NCBI RefSeq assembly: GCF_002726155.1
Contig: NZ_PBSH01000037.1
Location: 1-64,000, forward strand
Direction of reading: 5' to 3'
Length of the DNA stretch: 64,000 nt
Origin: Alcanivorax sp.
GTDB lineage: Bacteria > Pseudomonadota > Gammaproteobacteria > Pseudomonadales > Alcanivoracaceae
The notes under the pieces were generated by a model, which was not told the origin of the DNA, made no database searches, and was given only the letters and a program-made list of their open reading frames with translations. Both the position numbers and the translations under genes were made by a program. Positions 26,796-35,420 of this stretch are shown piece by piece (position 1 is the first letter of the stretch; each line of letters opens with the position of its first letter).

Positions 26796-27713
26796 TCAGT
26801 GTGTCATGTCGAAAAACCAGTCGATTACCTGTTCCACCCGGGATGGGTAATCGTGGCCTTTAATAGTGGTGATATAGATATTGTTCATCAGTGGCTTGCC
26901 CGTTTCCACGCGATGAAGGGTCCCGTCTTCCAGCTGTGAAGCAACACAATGGCTGGGCAGCACCGCAACACCCAGGCCGCCCACCACCATATCAATAGCA
27001 CCGTGAATCGAGTTAATTTCCCCGGCATAGCTCAACGAATAGGCATTCAGGTTACAGCGCTCCGGCAGAGCATGCTTGAGCCAGCGATCATAGTAATACC
27101 CTGATCCGGGATAATTGATAAACGCCTGCTCCAGTATCACGCTTTCACTGGGCCGCTTGCCATCAGGCGGATCACGGCTTACCAGCACATACTCTTCCTG
27201 GCAGAACAGCCGGTATTCCAACAACGGGTGATCATTTTTTTCCGTCACGAAACCAAAATCAGCCCGGTCATCCAGCACCATCTGCACCACGTCCTGGGTG
27301 GATGTGAGCGTAATTTTCAACTCGATATCCGGGTGCACCAAGCGCCGCTCCAGCAACATGGGAAAATGCGGAGACATCAAACAACTGGGTGGCATAGCGT
27401 ACGACACCAGCCCCACGATCCGGGTTTCCATGGCATGCACTTCATCCATGAACTGCTGGGTAGTGAGCATCTGGTGGCGAATGTGCTGGGTCAGCGCATC
27501 ACCGGCATCGGTGAGCACCACCTTCTTGCCGATCCGCTTGAACAAGGTGACACCAACCTGCTCTTCCAGCTTGGCAATATGCTGACTCACTCCAGATTGA
27601 GTCATGTGGGCCCGCGTGGCCGCATGGGTAAAACTGCGCGTTTCTGCCGCCGCCATAAAGGCCTTGAACAGACGCGTGTCCAGCAAGGTGAAATCCCGAT
27701 TGGAGAACCCCAT
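26796..27713 (-). CDS. LysR-family transcriptional regulator
   Basis: A 305-aa LysR regulator: winged HTH at about 11-70 (LFKAFMAAAETRSFTHAATRAHMTQSGVSQHIAKLEEQVGVTLFKRIGKKVVLTDAG) and a periplasmic-binding-fold effector domain (about 95-300) with FGFVTEKND and GGLGVAVLPSHCV. It is the second gene of a leftward pair, its ATG overlapping the stop of the 260-aa gene (TGATG). Sitting in the middle of the unknown cluster, it probably controls the divergent promoter at 24495-24774 as well as its own operon. The effector is unknown. Confidence 0.9.
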   Translation of the reverse strand: MGFSNRDFTLLDTRLFKAFMAAAETRSFTHAATRAHMTQSGVSQHIAKLEEQVGVTLFKRIGKKVVLTDAGDALTQHIRHQMLTTQQFMDEVHAMETRIVGLVSYAMPPSCLMSPHFPMLLERRLVHPDIELKITLTSTQDVVQMVLDDRADFGFVTEKNDHPLLEYRLFCQEEYVLVSRDPPDGKRPSESVILEQAFINYPGSGYYYDRWLKHALPERCNLNAYSLSYAGEINSIHGAIDMVVGGLGVAVLPSHCVASQLEDGTLHRVETGKPLMNNIYITTIKGHDYPSRVEQVIDWFFDMTH

Positions 27714-28495
27714 CAGCCGGCCTCCTCCGACGGCGCTGACACAGCGAGACGCGTGGCGAACTGCAGATTCAGGCTATCGCCTGCCTGCACGTGCAGCCCG
27801 GCATAGCGAGCAAAGGGGGAAGGCGGCACAGAACAGGGCACGGATTCGCTCAGCAACGCTCGTTCGCCCAGCCCCTCGGCCAGCGGTTGCGGGCTCTCTG
27901 TCCAAAGCGACCAACAAACACAGAGATCATCGTCCAGATACAGGAACACGCCAGACAGCCCCTCTGGTATAGCTTTCAGCAATCCGGAAAAGCGGTTACA
28001 GACCGCCCCCCGGAATGTCTCTGACGTCTGCTCTGTGCGCACCGCGACCTCACTGATAACCCGCCCGGATTGCCAACTCTCACCATGATCCAGAACCTGC
28101 ATGGCGCCGGTCTGGGATGGATCACCGCGAAACAGGGCGGGAAACGCACTGTGGCTGGCCGGCCGGTCCTGCTCCGTGCTGAAACTGAAAACCGTACTGT
28201 GCAGCGACGCATAGGCACGCCCGCCACAGCTTTTATGGCACGCCGACTCGTAGGTCGCCTGATCCGGGTAAAACACCAGCGCAATTTCGTCGGGCACCAC
28301 CGCATGGCGGCTGGTCGGTACGATGGAAGGGATATAGGCCTGTAATCCCAGCGGCCCCATAAACTGAACCGTGGCGGGAATAAAAATCTGGCCAAGCTGG
28401 TCATACAATTTCTGCCGATGCGGGGCCGGAGCCAGTGTCGGCAAGGCATAGCCCAGCCAGACGCGCACCGCTCGTCCCTGTGGCGACGTTTCCAT
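27713..28495 (-). CDS. Unknown 260-aa protein coupled to the LysR regulator
   Basis: No family recognised. Features: an N-terminal segment predicted as strand-helix-strand (RAVRVWLGYALPTLAP, RQKLYDQLGQIFIPATVQFMG), a middle with DEIALVFYPDQATYESACHKSCGGRAYASLHSTVFSF and a later LSGVFLYLDDDLCVCWSLW strand. The alternation hints at one or two ferredoxin-like (dimeric alpha/beta-barrel) domains. Seven cysteines, two of them in a C-K-S-C arrangement (about 95-99). No signal peptide. Start set to ATG 28495, with AAGGAG nine bases upstream; an ATG ten codons earlier lacks a site. Translationally coupled to lysR, so it belongs to the same accessory cluster. Confidence 0.6.
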   Translation of the reverse strand: METSPQGRAVRVWLGYALPTLAPAPHRQKLYDQLGQIFIPATVQFMGPLGLQAYIPSIVPTSRHAVVPDEIALVFYPDQATYESACHKSCGGRAYASLHSTVFSFSTEQDRPASHSAFPALFRGDPSQTGAMQVLDHGESWQSGRVISEVAVRTEQTSETFRGAVCNRFSGLLKAIPEGLSGVFLYLDDDLCVCWSLWTESPQPLAEGLGERALLSESVPCSVPPSPFARYAGLHVQAGDSLNLQFATRLAVSAPSEEAG

Positions 28496-28703
28496 GTCGT
28501 TATTCTCCTTGTTGTCCGCCGGCAATCGGCTGACATAGATCCAAGGTAAAGACTGACATGAAGAAAACTAGGCAACAAGATGAATATGCAGTATATGACT
28601 CCCGTTCTGCGGAGAGCCTGAACAGGCAAAACCCTGAACCCCATTAGTATTGAGCCCCAGCCGACGGCGCCGCATACTGAGCGTTTAACTCTCGGAAACC
28701 ACC

Positions 28704-29732
28704 ATGGCAAAGGTAACAGTCTGGGAAACGCCCAAGGCAGGCAGCTTGGCCAATCTGGTTCAAAAACAGCGGCCATTGCCTCCCCTGTCCGCCGGGCATG
28801 TCCGGGTGCAGATTCATGCCGTGGGGCTGAATTTTGCAGATATTTTCGCCCTTACCGGCCTTTACTCCGCAACCCCGGAAGGCGCCTTCACTCCCGGGCT
28901 GGAATTTGCCGGCACGGTCATCGACACAGGCACTGACAGCGGCAATATTGACAGCGCCTTCCAGGTTGGCGATCGGGTTATGGGTGTCACCCGCTTCGGC
29001 GGTTACTGCTCCATCATTGATAGCGAACCGGATTACTTGATCCCCCTGCCCGACGACTGGAGCTTCGCTGAGGGCGCCGCCTTCCCGGCTCAGACCCTCA
29101 CCGCTTGGTACGCTCTGAACACACTTGGCGCCATCCAGCCCGGCCAGCGCGTGCTGATTCACAGCGCCGCTGGCGGAGTCGGCTTGCAGGCCATGAAACT
29201 GGCGACACTGCTAGGCGCTAACCCTGTTGGAACGGTGGGCAGCCCCGACAAAGCCGCGATGCTGCAGGACATGGGTTTTGAGAATGTGCTGGTACGCCAA
29301 CCGGATTTTGCCCGACAACTCACCGAAACCGGCCACCGTTTCGATCTGGTGCTCGACGCCATCGGCGGCACCGTCCAGCAAGCCAGCTTCGCCACACTGA
29401 ACCCCATGGGCCGCCTGGTGGTTTTCGGCGCTGCGGAATTCACCCCCACCGGCAACCGCCCCAACTACCTGAAAGCCGCCTGGCGCTACCTGCGCCGCCC
29501 CCGTTATGACGTCATGGACATGATCAGCAGCAACCGATCGGTGATGGCGTTCAACCTGATCTGGTTATGGGAACAGAAAGCCAGCATGAAAGCCTTGCTC
29601 AGCGAACTACAGACCATTGCCCTGCCCCCACCCCATGTGGGCCATCGCTTTGCCTTCGACGATGCCCAAGCGGCATTGGCGCTACTGCAATCGGGGACAT
29701 CGGTGGGCAAGGTGGTGCTCGAACGTTTGTGA
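28704..29732 (+). CDS. Zinc-less MDR oxidoreductase (quinone reductase / VAT-1-like)
   Basis: A 342-aa medium-chain dehydrogenase/reductase of the NADPH quinone-oxidoreductase branch. It has the GroES-like N domain (HVRVQIHAVGLNFADIFALTGLYSATPEGAFTPGLEFAGTV) and the Rossmann motif VLIHSAAGGVGLQAMKLA (about 148-165). The zinc-binding cysteines of alcohol dehydrogenases are missing. FDLVLDAIGGTVQQASFATLNPMGRLVVFGAAEF is typical. The substrate is probably an activated enone or quinone. It is separated from the LysR-linked cluster by about 200 bases and transcribed away from it, so membership in that cluster is doubtful. Confidence 0.88.
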   Translation: MAKVTVWETPKAGSLANLVQKQRPLPPLSAGHVRVQIHAVGLNFADIFALTGLYSATPEGAFTPGLEFAGTVIDTGTDSGNIDSAFQVGDRVMGVTRFGGYCSIIDSEPDYLIPLPDDWSFAEGAAFPAQTLTAWYALNTLGAIQPGQRVLIHSAAGGVGLQAMKLATLLGANPVGTVGSPDKAAMLQDMGFENVLVRQPDFARQLTETGHRFDLVLDAIGGTVQQASFATLNPMGRLVVFGAAEFTPTGNRPNYLKAAWRYLRRPRYDVMDMISSNRSVMAFNLIWLWEQKASMKALLSELQTIALPPPHVGHRFAFDDAQAALALLQSGTSVGKVVLERL

Positions 29733-29907
29733 CACCAACCGCTCTGAATTCCTGCCCTCTTTAAACTGCCACAACGGTCACACCCTCTGACAATAACGTG
29801 ATGACCTACAGCACTGTCCGATATATCGCACATTCCCGGCCCTGGCAATTTCTATACTCCTTGTGACACCGGTATCAAACCGGACCAAGACCACACAAGG
29901 GGGAACA

Positions 29908-31671
29908 ATGAAACTGACGTTAATGAGCCTTTTGCCCTGCATTCTGGCGCCTGCGGTTGCCTGTGCCGGGGGTACAATTCACCTCAATAGCGAACCAGGG
30001 GATTATATTGGGGGCGGGATAACACAAACGCTCTCTGACAGTACCGGAACACTCAACCTGGATTACACACAATCCCAGCTGACCCTGGGATACGAAGATG
30101 CGAACACCGACCTGGACATGGTTTTTTCTTCACCGGACAACCAGGCACTGGAAGAAGAGCACTATCTGAATGCACAACGAAATGCCTTTAAAGGTGCCTT
30201 GCGAGCAGGCCTTTCCGTCTCCATGGATCACCGCGGTTGCAACACCATTGACGGTGACTTCTTCATTCATGAACTGGATCTCGCAGCAGCGAATCCGGTC
30301 ATCGCACTGGACTTCGTACAGTACTGCGGCAATAACGATGCCCCACTGAACGGTAGCATCCGCATCAACTCCACCCTGCCAGAAAATTTACCGCATCCCG
30401 TTGCGGTTATTGAGCGCCCCATGCGCCAGCTCATTGACGACACCCCTGTAACCCTGTCTGCAGAAAAGTCGTATTCCGATAGCGGTGTTATTGCCGGCTA
30501 CCAGTGGGAGCAATTGAATGGCCCCGCAATTACGTTGACGAACACGAACAGCGCAACACCATCTTTTACCGTTCCTTCCCTGCCCCTGGATGGCGAAGAA
30601 CTCACACTAAAACTCACCGTCACTGACAGCCTTGGGCAAAACAATTCCCAAACACTAACGCTCCCACTGGTGAGTAAAAGTGCGCCATTAACCTATATGC
30701 AGATTAACAGCCCAGAAGGTGACTACATCGGGCAAGGCAAACAGCTGTACTTCGATGATGCATTCAGCACCTTCACCTCCAGCATTAATTACGACAATGG
30801 CGTGTCCGTACACATTGATGATGGCGATAACTGGCGGGCCGATTTTGCCGCACCCTACAATGCGGCGTTACAATCTGGCAACTATCAGGCCGAGCGCTTC
30901 CCCTTCCAGAGCGATGGACTTGGTGGACTCAGCATTTCCGGCGACGGCCGAGGGTGTAACACGCTTTCCGGTGGCTTTACCGTTCATTCCATTGCACAAC
31001 AGGAAGACCAGGTCAACAGTTTCATGACCAGTTTTTTCCAGCACTGTGGCGGCACTCAGAACCCTGCCCTGCTGGGAACCATTGCGCTCAATGCTCGCCA
31101 CCCCAGCGTCCCAACAGCCAATGCTGGCCCTGGATTCACAACAGGCCAGAACCAGACATTCACCCTGCACGGGCAATTCTCCTCCGACGACAGCAACATC
31201 GCAGAATATCAATGGACGCTGGACCACCCCGATATTGATATTATCAACGCAGACCAGCCTGTGGCACAGTTCGTGACGCCCAACCTGGATGCCAATGACG
31301 ATGACATCATCATAACGGCCACGCTTGTCGTGACAGATGACGAAGGCTTCAAAGACCAGGACTCCACCACAATCACCGTCTCCTACCAAAACAGTGCCCC
31401 CCAGGCCAATAACGACAATCTTACTATCGGCTATTGGGGCTGGCAGTACCTGAACCCACTGGAAAACGATACCGATGCGGAAAACAACATCGATCCCGCT
31501 TCTCTTGAGATTACACAAAGCCCGAGTCGGGGTTACGTAGAGAATCTTGGGGATGGCCAACTACGGTATTTTCCCTTCTTCTTTGGCAATAAAACTGACT
31601 CGATTACCTATCGGGTGAAGGATCAGGCGGGCGCCTGGTCCAACACGGCCATCATCACGCTTAGCCACTAA
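29908..31671 (+). CDS. Exported protein with duplicated Cys-containing domain, PKD-like and cadherin-like modules
   Basis: A 587-aa secreted or surface protein. The signal peptide (MKLTLMSLLPCILAPAVACAGG) is followed by a domain of about 130 residues starting IHLNSEPGDYIGGGITQTL. A second copy begins LTYMQINSPEGDYIGQGKQLYF about 250 residues later. Both copies contain R-G-C-N-T and a later C-G pair, suggesting one disulfide per copy, and both end in a G-(S/T)-I-x-(I/L)-N strand. Each copy is followed by a PKD/Ig-like module (VTLSAEKSYSDSGVIAGYQWEQL; FTLHGQFSSDDSNIAEYQWTL). The C terminus is a VCBS/cadherin-like domain. No sorting signal seen. I know no name for the duplicated domain. Start at 29908 is supported by AAGGGGGAAC upstream. 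Confidence 0.75.
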   Translation: MKLTLMSLLPCILAPAVACAGGTIHLNSEPGDYIGGGITQTLSDSTGTLNLDYTQSQLTLGYEDANTDLDMVFSSPDNQALEEEHYLNAQRNAFKGALRAGLSVSMDHRGCNTIDGDFFIHELDLAAANPVIALDFVQYCGNNDAPLNGSIRINSTLPENLPHPVAVIERPMRQLIDDTPVTLSAEKSYSDSGVIAGYQWEQLNGPAITLTNTNSATPSFTVPSLPLDGEELTLKLTVTDSLGQNNSQTLTLPLVSKSAPLTYMQINSPEGDYIGQGKQLYFDDAFSTFTSSINYDNGVSVHIDDGDNWRADFAAPYNAALQSGNYQAERFPFQSDGLGGLSISGDGRGCNTLSGGFTVHSIAQQEDQVNSFMTSFFQHCGGTQNPALLGTIALNARHPSVPTANAGPGFTTGQNQTFTLHGQFSSDDSNIAEYQWTLDHPDIDIINADQPVAQFVTPNLDANDDDIIITATLVVTDDEGFKDQDSTTITVSYQNSAPQANNDNLTIGYWGWQYLNPLENDTDAENNIDPASLEITQSPSRGYVENLGDGQLRYFPFFFGNKTDSITYRVKDQAGAWSNTAIITLSH

Positions 31672-31710
31672 GACACACGGCGGGGCCCTGCCCCGCCATT
31701 TTGCTCACTT

Positions 31711-32046
31711 TCAACAACGGCGAAGAAACGCCTTAATATCTTCCTCACTCTCCGGCCGCACAATACGCCCGGTTTCTTCACCGTCCCGGATCAGAATCAA
31801 CGTCGGCCAGAGCTTAACCCGGAAACTACGCCCCAAGGGCCTTCCCGGCCCATCCGCTATTTTTATATGCTCAAGATCGCAGTGCTCCGCAAGCGCCGCT
31901 TCGATATCCGGCTGGGCCGCAATGCAGTAACCACACCAATTGGCGCCGAATTCAAGCAGTCTCAACCCGTCACCCTGGTCCAGCTGCTCGCGGGTAATGC
32001 TCTCATCTTCGTACTCACGCACATACGCCATCACCGTCTCCAACAA
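31711..32046 (-). CDS. Thioredoxin-family protein (WCGYC)
   Basis: A 111-aa cytoplasmic thioredoxin fold with redox site C38-G-Y-C41 (LLEFGANWCGYCIAAQPDIEAAL) and the cis-proline strand LWPTLILIRDGEETGRIVRPE. The GY dipeptide differs from the GP of housekeeping thioredoxin and makes it more oxidising in related proteins. Probably a monothiol/disulfide reductase for a specific partner. It is divergent from the crotonase gene, with about 108 bases between starts. Confidence 0.9.
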   Translation of the reverse strand: MLETVMAYVREYEDESITREQLDQGDGLRLLEFGANWCGYCIAAQPDIEAALAEHCDLEHIKIADGPGRPLGRSFRVKLWPTLILIRDGEETGRIVRPESEEDIKAFLRRC

Positions 32047-32154
32047 ACTCGCCCGCTACCGGCAGACATACCGGCAAGTCTTATGCTTAGATGTTCCCAT
32101 CTGTAGAGAACCCACTGTAATGATTCCCCTGTGGCAGACAACCAAGGTGACCTT

Positions 32155-32943
32155 GTGAGCGAACCGGTTTTAACAGAACAACGAGACGGCCTTTATATCA
32201 TCACGCTGAATCGCCCAGAAAAACGTAATGCCGTGGACCGGCCCACCGCCGATGCGCTGCGTGCGGCCTTCGACCACTTTGAGCAGGATCCGACTCTGCA
32301 TGTAGCCATCCTCCATGGCGCTGGCGGTAATTTCTGTGCCGGTGCCGATCTGTCTGCCATGGGCGACCCGGCACTGCGAAATGAGGTGGAAGCCACGGGG
32401 ACAGGCCCCGGCCCAATGGGGCCGTCTCGCATGCTGTTAAGCAAACCGGTAATCGCCGCCGTATCCGGCTACGCGGTAGCAGGAGGACTGGAACTAGCCC
32501 TGTTCTGCGATCTGCGCGTGATGGAGGACACCGCCACCTTCGGTGTATTCTGCCGGCGCTGGGGAGTGCCACTAATTGATGGCGGCACCGTCCGCCTGCC
32601 CCGCCTGATCGGTCATAGCCGCGCCATGGACATGATTCTCACCGGCCGTCCGGTTAACGCAGAAGAAGCCCTGCAGATTGGCCTCGCCAATCGGGTGACC
32701 CCAAAAGGCAAAGCCCTGGACGAAGCCATCACCCTGGCCCGCCAGATCGCCGCCTTCCCACAACACTGCCTGCGTGCAGACCGACTATCCGCCTACCAGC
32801 AATGGGACAAGGACCAGGAAACCGCCCTGCATGACGAAGGCGCCGGCGGCTTCCCGGTGGTATTCGAAGAAGCCTTGGCCGGCGCGGAGCGCTTTGCTCA
32901 AGGAGCAGGCCGGCACGGAATATTTGAAAAAGATGACACGTAA
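32155..32943 (+). CDS. Enoyl-CoA hydratase/isomerase (crotonase) family
   Basis: A 262-aa crotonase-fold protein: LYIITLNRPEKRNAVDRPTADALRAAF, the oxyanion-hole stretch GAGGNFCAGADLSAM and KPVIAAVSGYAVAGGLELALFCDLRVMED, then FGVFCRRWGVPLIDGGTVRLPRLIGHSRAMDMILTGRPV. The residue patterns resemble the group that handles short or medium enoyl-CoA substrates; the exact substrate is uncertain. An in-frame GTG at 32131 opens the frame, but GTG at 32155 has AAGGTGA just upstream and yields the usual SEPVLTEQRDG family start. Confidence 0.88.
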   Translation: MSEPVLTEQRDGLYIITLNRPEKRNAVDRPTADALRAAFDHFEQDPTLHVAILHGAGGNFCAGADLSAMGDPALRNEVEATGTGPGPMGPSRMLLSKPVIAAVSGYAVAGGLELALFCDLRVMEDTATFGVFCRRWGVPLIDGGTVRLPRLIGHSRAMDMILTGRPVNAEEALQIGLANRVTPKGKALDEAITLARQIAAFPQHCLRADRLSAYQQWDKDQETALHDEGAGGFPVVFEEALAGAERFAQGAGRHGIFEKDDT

Positions 32944-32952
32944 AACGGCTTA

Positions 32953-33063
32953 AGTAGGTCGAATTTACCCAAGGGCACAGAGAGGCCGAAGGCCGTAATC
33001 CGACATTCAACTACCACAAAAAAACAGATTATCGGCTTACGGCTGCGCCTAAGCCGACCTACT
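32953..33063. repeat. REP-like inverted-repeat element after the crotonase gene
   Basis: GTAGGTCG at the left (about 32954) and CGACCTAC at the right (about 33055) are outer arms. Inside are further inverted fragments (GGCCGAAGGCC; CGGCTTACGGCTGCGCCTAAGCCG). This is the look of a REP/BIME palindromic element, extragenic and mobile by REP-type transposases in relatives. Confidence 0.6.
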
Positions 33064-33083
33064 AAAGCAAAAATCCACGCCCA

Positions 33084-33115
33084 CAAAAAAGCCGGCAATT
33101 AATGCCGGCTTTCTT
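33084..33115 (-). terminator. Terminator of the DegQ-type protease gene
   Basis: On the minus strand AAGCCGGCA ttaat TGCCGGCTT followed by TTTTG, 25 bases past the stop. A rightward read also has a short T tract, so it may serve both converging genes. Confidence 0.85.
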
Positions 33116-33139
33116 GATACAGCTTGCATGGTTAGTCGA

Positions 33140-34543
33140 TCAACGCACCACCACAAAGAACACACCGCCGTTGCGGTTAACCCGCAGCAACAGGGCCGCT
33201 TCTTTATCGTCCACGGCCTTACGTAACTCGTCCATGGTGTTCACGTCCTGGCGGTTCACGTTAATGATCACGTCGCCGTTACGCAGGCCTGCGCGCCAGG
33301 CCGGGGAGCCTCGTTCTACTTCGTCGACCAACACGCCGGCATCGGCATGTTGCAGCTCGCCTTTTCGCAGGTCGCGCAGGTTGGCGCCTTCCAGGAATTT
33401 GGAGACGGCCTCACCGCCGGCGGTTTCCCGTGATGACTCGCTGATCACGGCGGTGACGTCTTTTTTCCTGCCATCACGCAGGATGCTCAGGGTCACTTTC
33501 TCACCCACCGGCGCCATGCCCACCTTGTTACGCAGGTCGGCTGCGCGGTTTACCGGTCGACCATCCACGGCAGTGACTACATCACCGCTTTTCAGGCCGG
33601 CTTTCTCTGCTGCACTGTCTTCCACCACCTGGGTGATCACCACGCCGCGCTGGCGCTCAACACCAAAGGCTTCCGCCAACTCCGCCGTCAGGTCCTGAAT
33701 GGTGACGCCGAGCATGCCGCGGCGCACTTCACCGTGTTCGATGAGCTGCTGCATCACGTTCTCGGCCATCTCCGTGGGGATGGCAAAACCGATGCCCACA
33801 TTGCCACCGGCCGGCGCCAGAATCGCCGTATTGATACCCACCAGCTCACCACGCAGGTTCACCAGTGCACCACCGGAGTTGCCCGGATTAATGGAGGCAT
33901 CGGTCTGGATAAAGCTTTCATAGCCTTCAATGCCCAAGCCTGTGCGACCCAACGCGGAAACGATGCCGCTGGTCACCGTCTGGCCGAGCCCGAAGGGGTT
34001 ACCAATGGCGACCACAAAATCGCCAACACGCAGACCGGTGGAATCGGCAATGGCAATTTGGGTAAGGCGTTCCGCCTCTTCCAGCTTCAGTACCGCCAAA
34101 TCCACTTCTTCATCCACACCCACCAGTTCCGCCGACAGTTCGCGGCCATCGGTAAGGGTGACTTCAATATTGTCCGCGTTCTTGACCACGTGGGCGTTGG
34201 TCAGCACATAGCCTTCAGCAGCATCCACAATCACCCCGGAGCCGGCACTGGCAGCGCGGCGCTCGGAGGGCCGCTGGCGTTCCGGCATGTCGAAAAAGCG
34301 ACGAAAGAAAGGATCATTCATCAACGGATTACGCGCCGCCCGCACCCGGGTTTCGATGGCAATATTCACCACCGCCGGCGAGGTTTTTTCCAACATGGGG
34401 GCCAGTGAAGGAAGCGCGTCCCCTTCTGCCGTGACAGCAGGCAAGGCCGCCTGAACCGGGGAAAAGGCAACGCATAACAGCGTCAGCACCCAGACGACGG
34501 GAAGGATTGGTTTTTTTTGCGTAGACAACGTTTTTTCAAACAA
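33140..34543 (-). CDS. Periplasmic serine protease DegQ/DegP (MucD-type)
   Basis: HtrA-family protease with chaperone and quality-control roles in the envelope. 467 aa: signal/anchor (about residues 12-32, ending VQA), chymotrypsin-like protease domain with His (LTNAHVVK), Asp (EEVDLAVLKL) and Ser (INPGNSGGAL), then two PDZ domains (GMLGVTIQDLTAELAEAFG and the C-terminal region near GVLVDEVERGSPAWRAGL). Start is a TTG at 34543 with AGGAGGAAC eight bases ahead. A frame extending to 34669 lacks a ribosome site and makes an odd N terminus. No sigma-factor gene (algU/mucAB) is next to it, unlike mucD in Pseudomonas. Confidence 0.93.
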   Translation of the reverse strand: MFEKTLSTQKKPILPVVWVLTLLCVAFSPVQAALPAVTAEGDALPSLAPMLEKTSPAVVNIAIETRVRAARNPLMNDPFFRRFFDMPERQRPSERRAASAGSGVIVDAAEGYVLTNAHVVKNADNIEVTLTDGRELSAELVGVDEEVDLAVLKLEEAERLTQIAIADSTGLRVGDFVVAIGNPFGLGQTVTSGIVSALGRTGLGIEGYESFIQTDASINPGNSGGALVNLRGELVGINTAILAPAGGNVGIGFAIPTEMAENVMQQLIEHGEVRRGMLGVTIQDLTAELAEAFGVERQRGVVITQVVEDSAAEKAGLKSGDVVTAVDGRPVNRAADLRNKVGMAPVGEKVTLSILRDGRKKDVTAVISESSRETAGGEAVSKFLEGANLRDLRKGELQHADAGVLVDEVERGSPAWRAGLRNGDVIINVNRQDVNTMDELRKAVDDKEAALLLRVNRNGGVFFVVVR

Positions 34544-34696
34544 CGGTTGTTCCTCCTGTTTCAAGGAAAACATCATCGATAAAAGGGATGATGGGCTAAA
34601 AGTCCAGTACCGGATGCCACCCAGAAATGCCCGGCCCGCAATCGCTGGCAGCCGGGGATTGGGCGTCACCCACTTTTTTCTGACCTGCGCAAACGT

Positions 34697-35368
34697 CTAC
34701 GGTTCCGAAGCGAACAGACGAACGCCGTTGTACTCCCGCGATTCCCCCAAATCCGGCCAGGTACAGGACTGCCACTCCCCCAGCAGTCGGTAGCCCGGAG
34801 GATTCAGATCCGGCACCCGGGAATCCGCCAACAGCACCGCCCCCGCGGCCTGAAACCGGGCCAGTAACGGCAGATTATCGCGGTCATAGAGAATATCGGC
34901 CGCTGTCACCAGATCCGCACCAGCCAGGGCGATATCCAGGTCATTACTCAACGCCACCTCGACGCCATTCTCCCGGGCGTTCATGGCCGTGGCCGTGAGG
35001 GCGTCCTCGTCCAGATCACAGGCGATGACCTTGCGTGCCCCCGCCAGGGCCGCAGCAATGGCCACCACTCCCGAACCCGGGCCCACATCCACCACACAAC
35101 GGCCGGCCACCTGCTCGGGGTTCTCCAGCAGATACTTCGCCAGCACCTGTCCGGAAGCCCAGCAGAACGACCAGTACGGCGGCTCTTCCATGATCGCGTT
35201 GACGATTTCCGGGTCCAACGCCTGCTCCGGGAATAACTCATCCAGCAGCCACAGGCGCAGGGCGGGTGTTTGCGGCAATGCCTGGCACGACAGGGACACC
35301 GCCGGTAATACGCGGTGGAGCCGTTCGTGCAAGGCGTTGAGGCCTACTTTTTCCTGTTCTGTTGTCAT
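34697..35368 (-). CDS. ETF-beta lysine methyltransferase-like (METTL20 family)
   Basis: A 223-aa class I SAM-dependent methyltransferase. The acceptor-site region PPYWSFCWASGQVLAKYLLENP (about 64-85) is followed by the SAM loop VVDVGPGSGVVAIAAALAGA (92-111), CDLDEDAL and DLVTAADILYD. The arrangement matches bacterial ETF-beta lysine methyltransferases, which modify the electron-transfer flavoprotein used by acyl-CoA dehydrogenases. Since an acyl-CoA dehydrogenase is encoded in this window, modifying ETF-beta would fit, but the target is inferred. The gene lies 154 bases from degQ on the same strand. Confidence 0.75.
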   Translation of the reverse strand: MTTEQEKVGLNALHERLHRVLPAVSLSCQALPQTPALRLWLLDELFPEQALDPEIVNAIMEEPPYWSFCWASGQVLAKYLLENPEQVAGRCVVDVGPGSGVVAIAAALAGARKVIACDLDEDALTATAMNARENGVEVALSNDLDIALAGADLVTAADILYDRDNLPLLARFQAAGAVLLADSRVPDLNPPGYRLLGEWQSCTWPDLGESREYNGVRLFASEP

Positions 35369-35420
35369 ACTCTAGGGCCTTAAGTTTTGCCTATCCGAAA
35401 TCGTCGAAGAGAATAACAAA

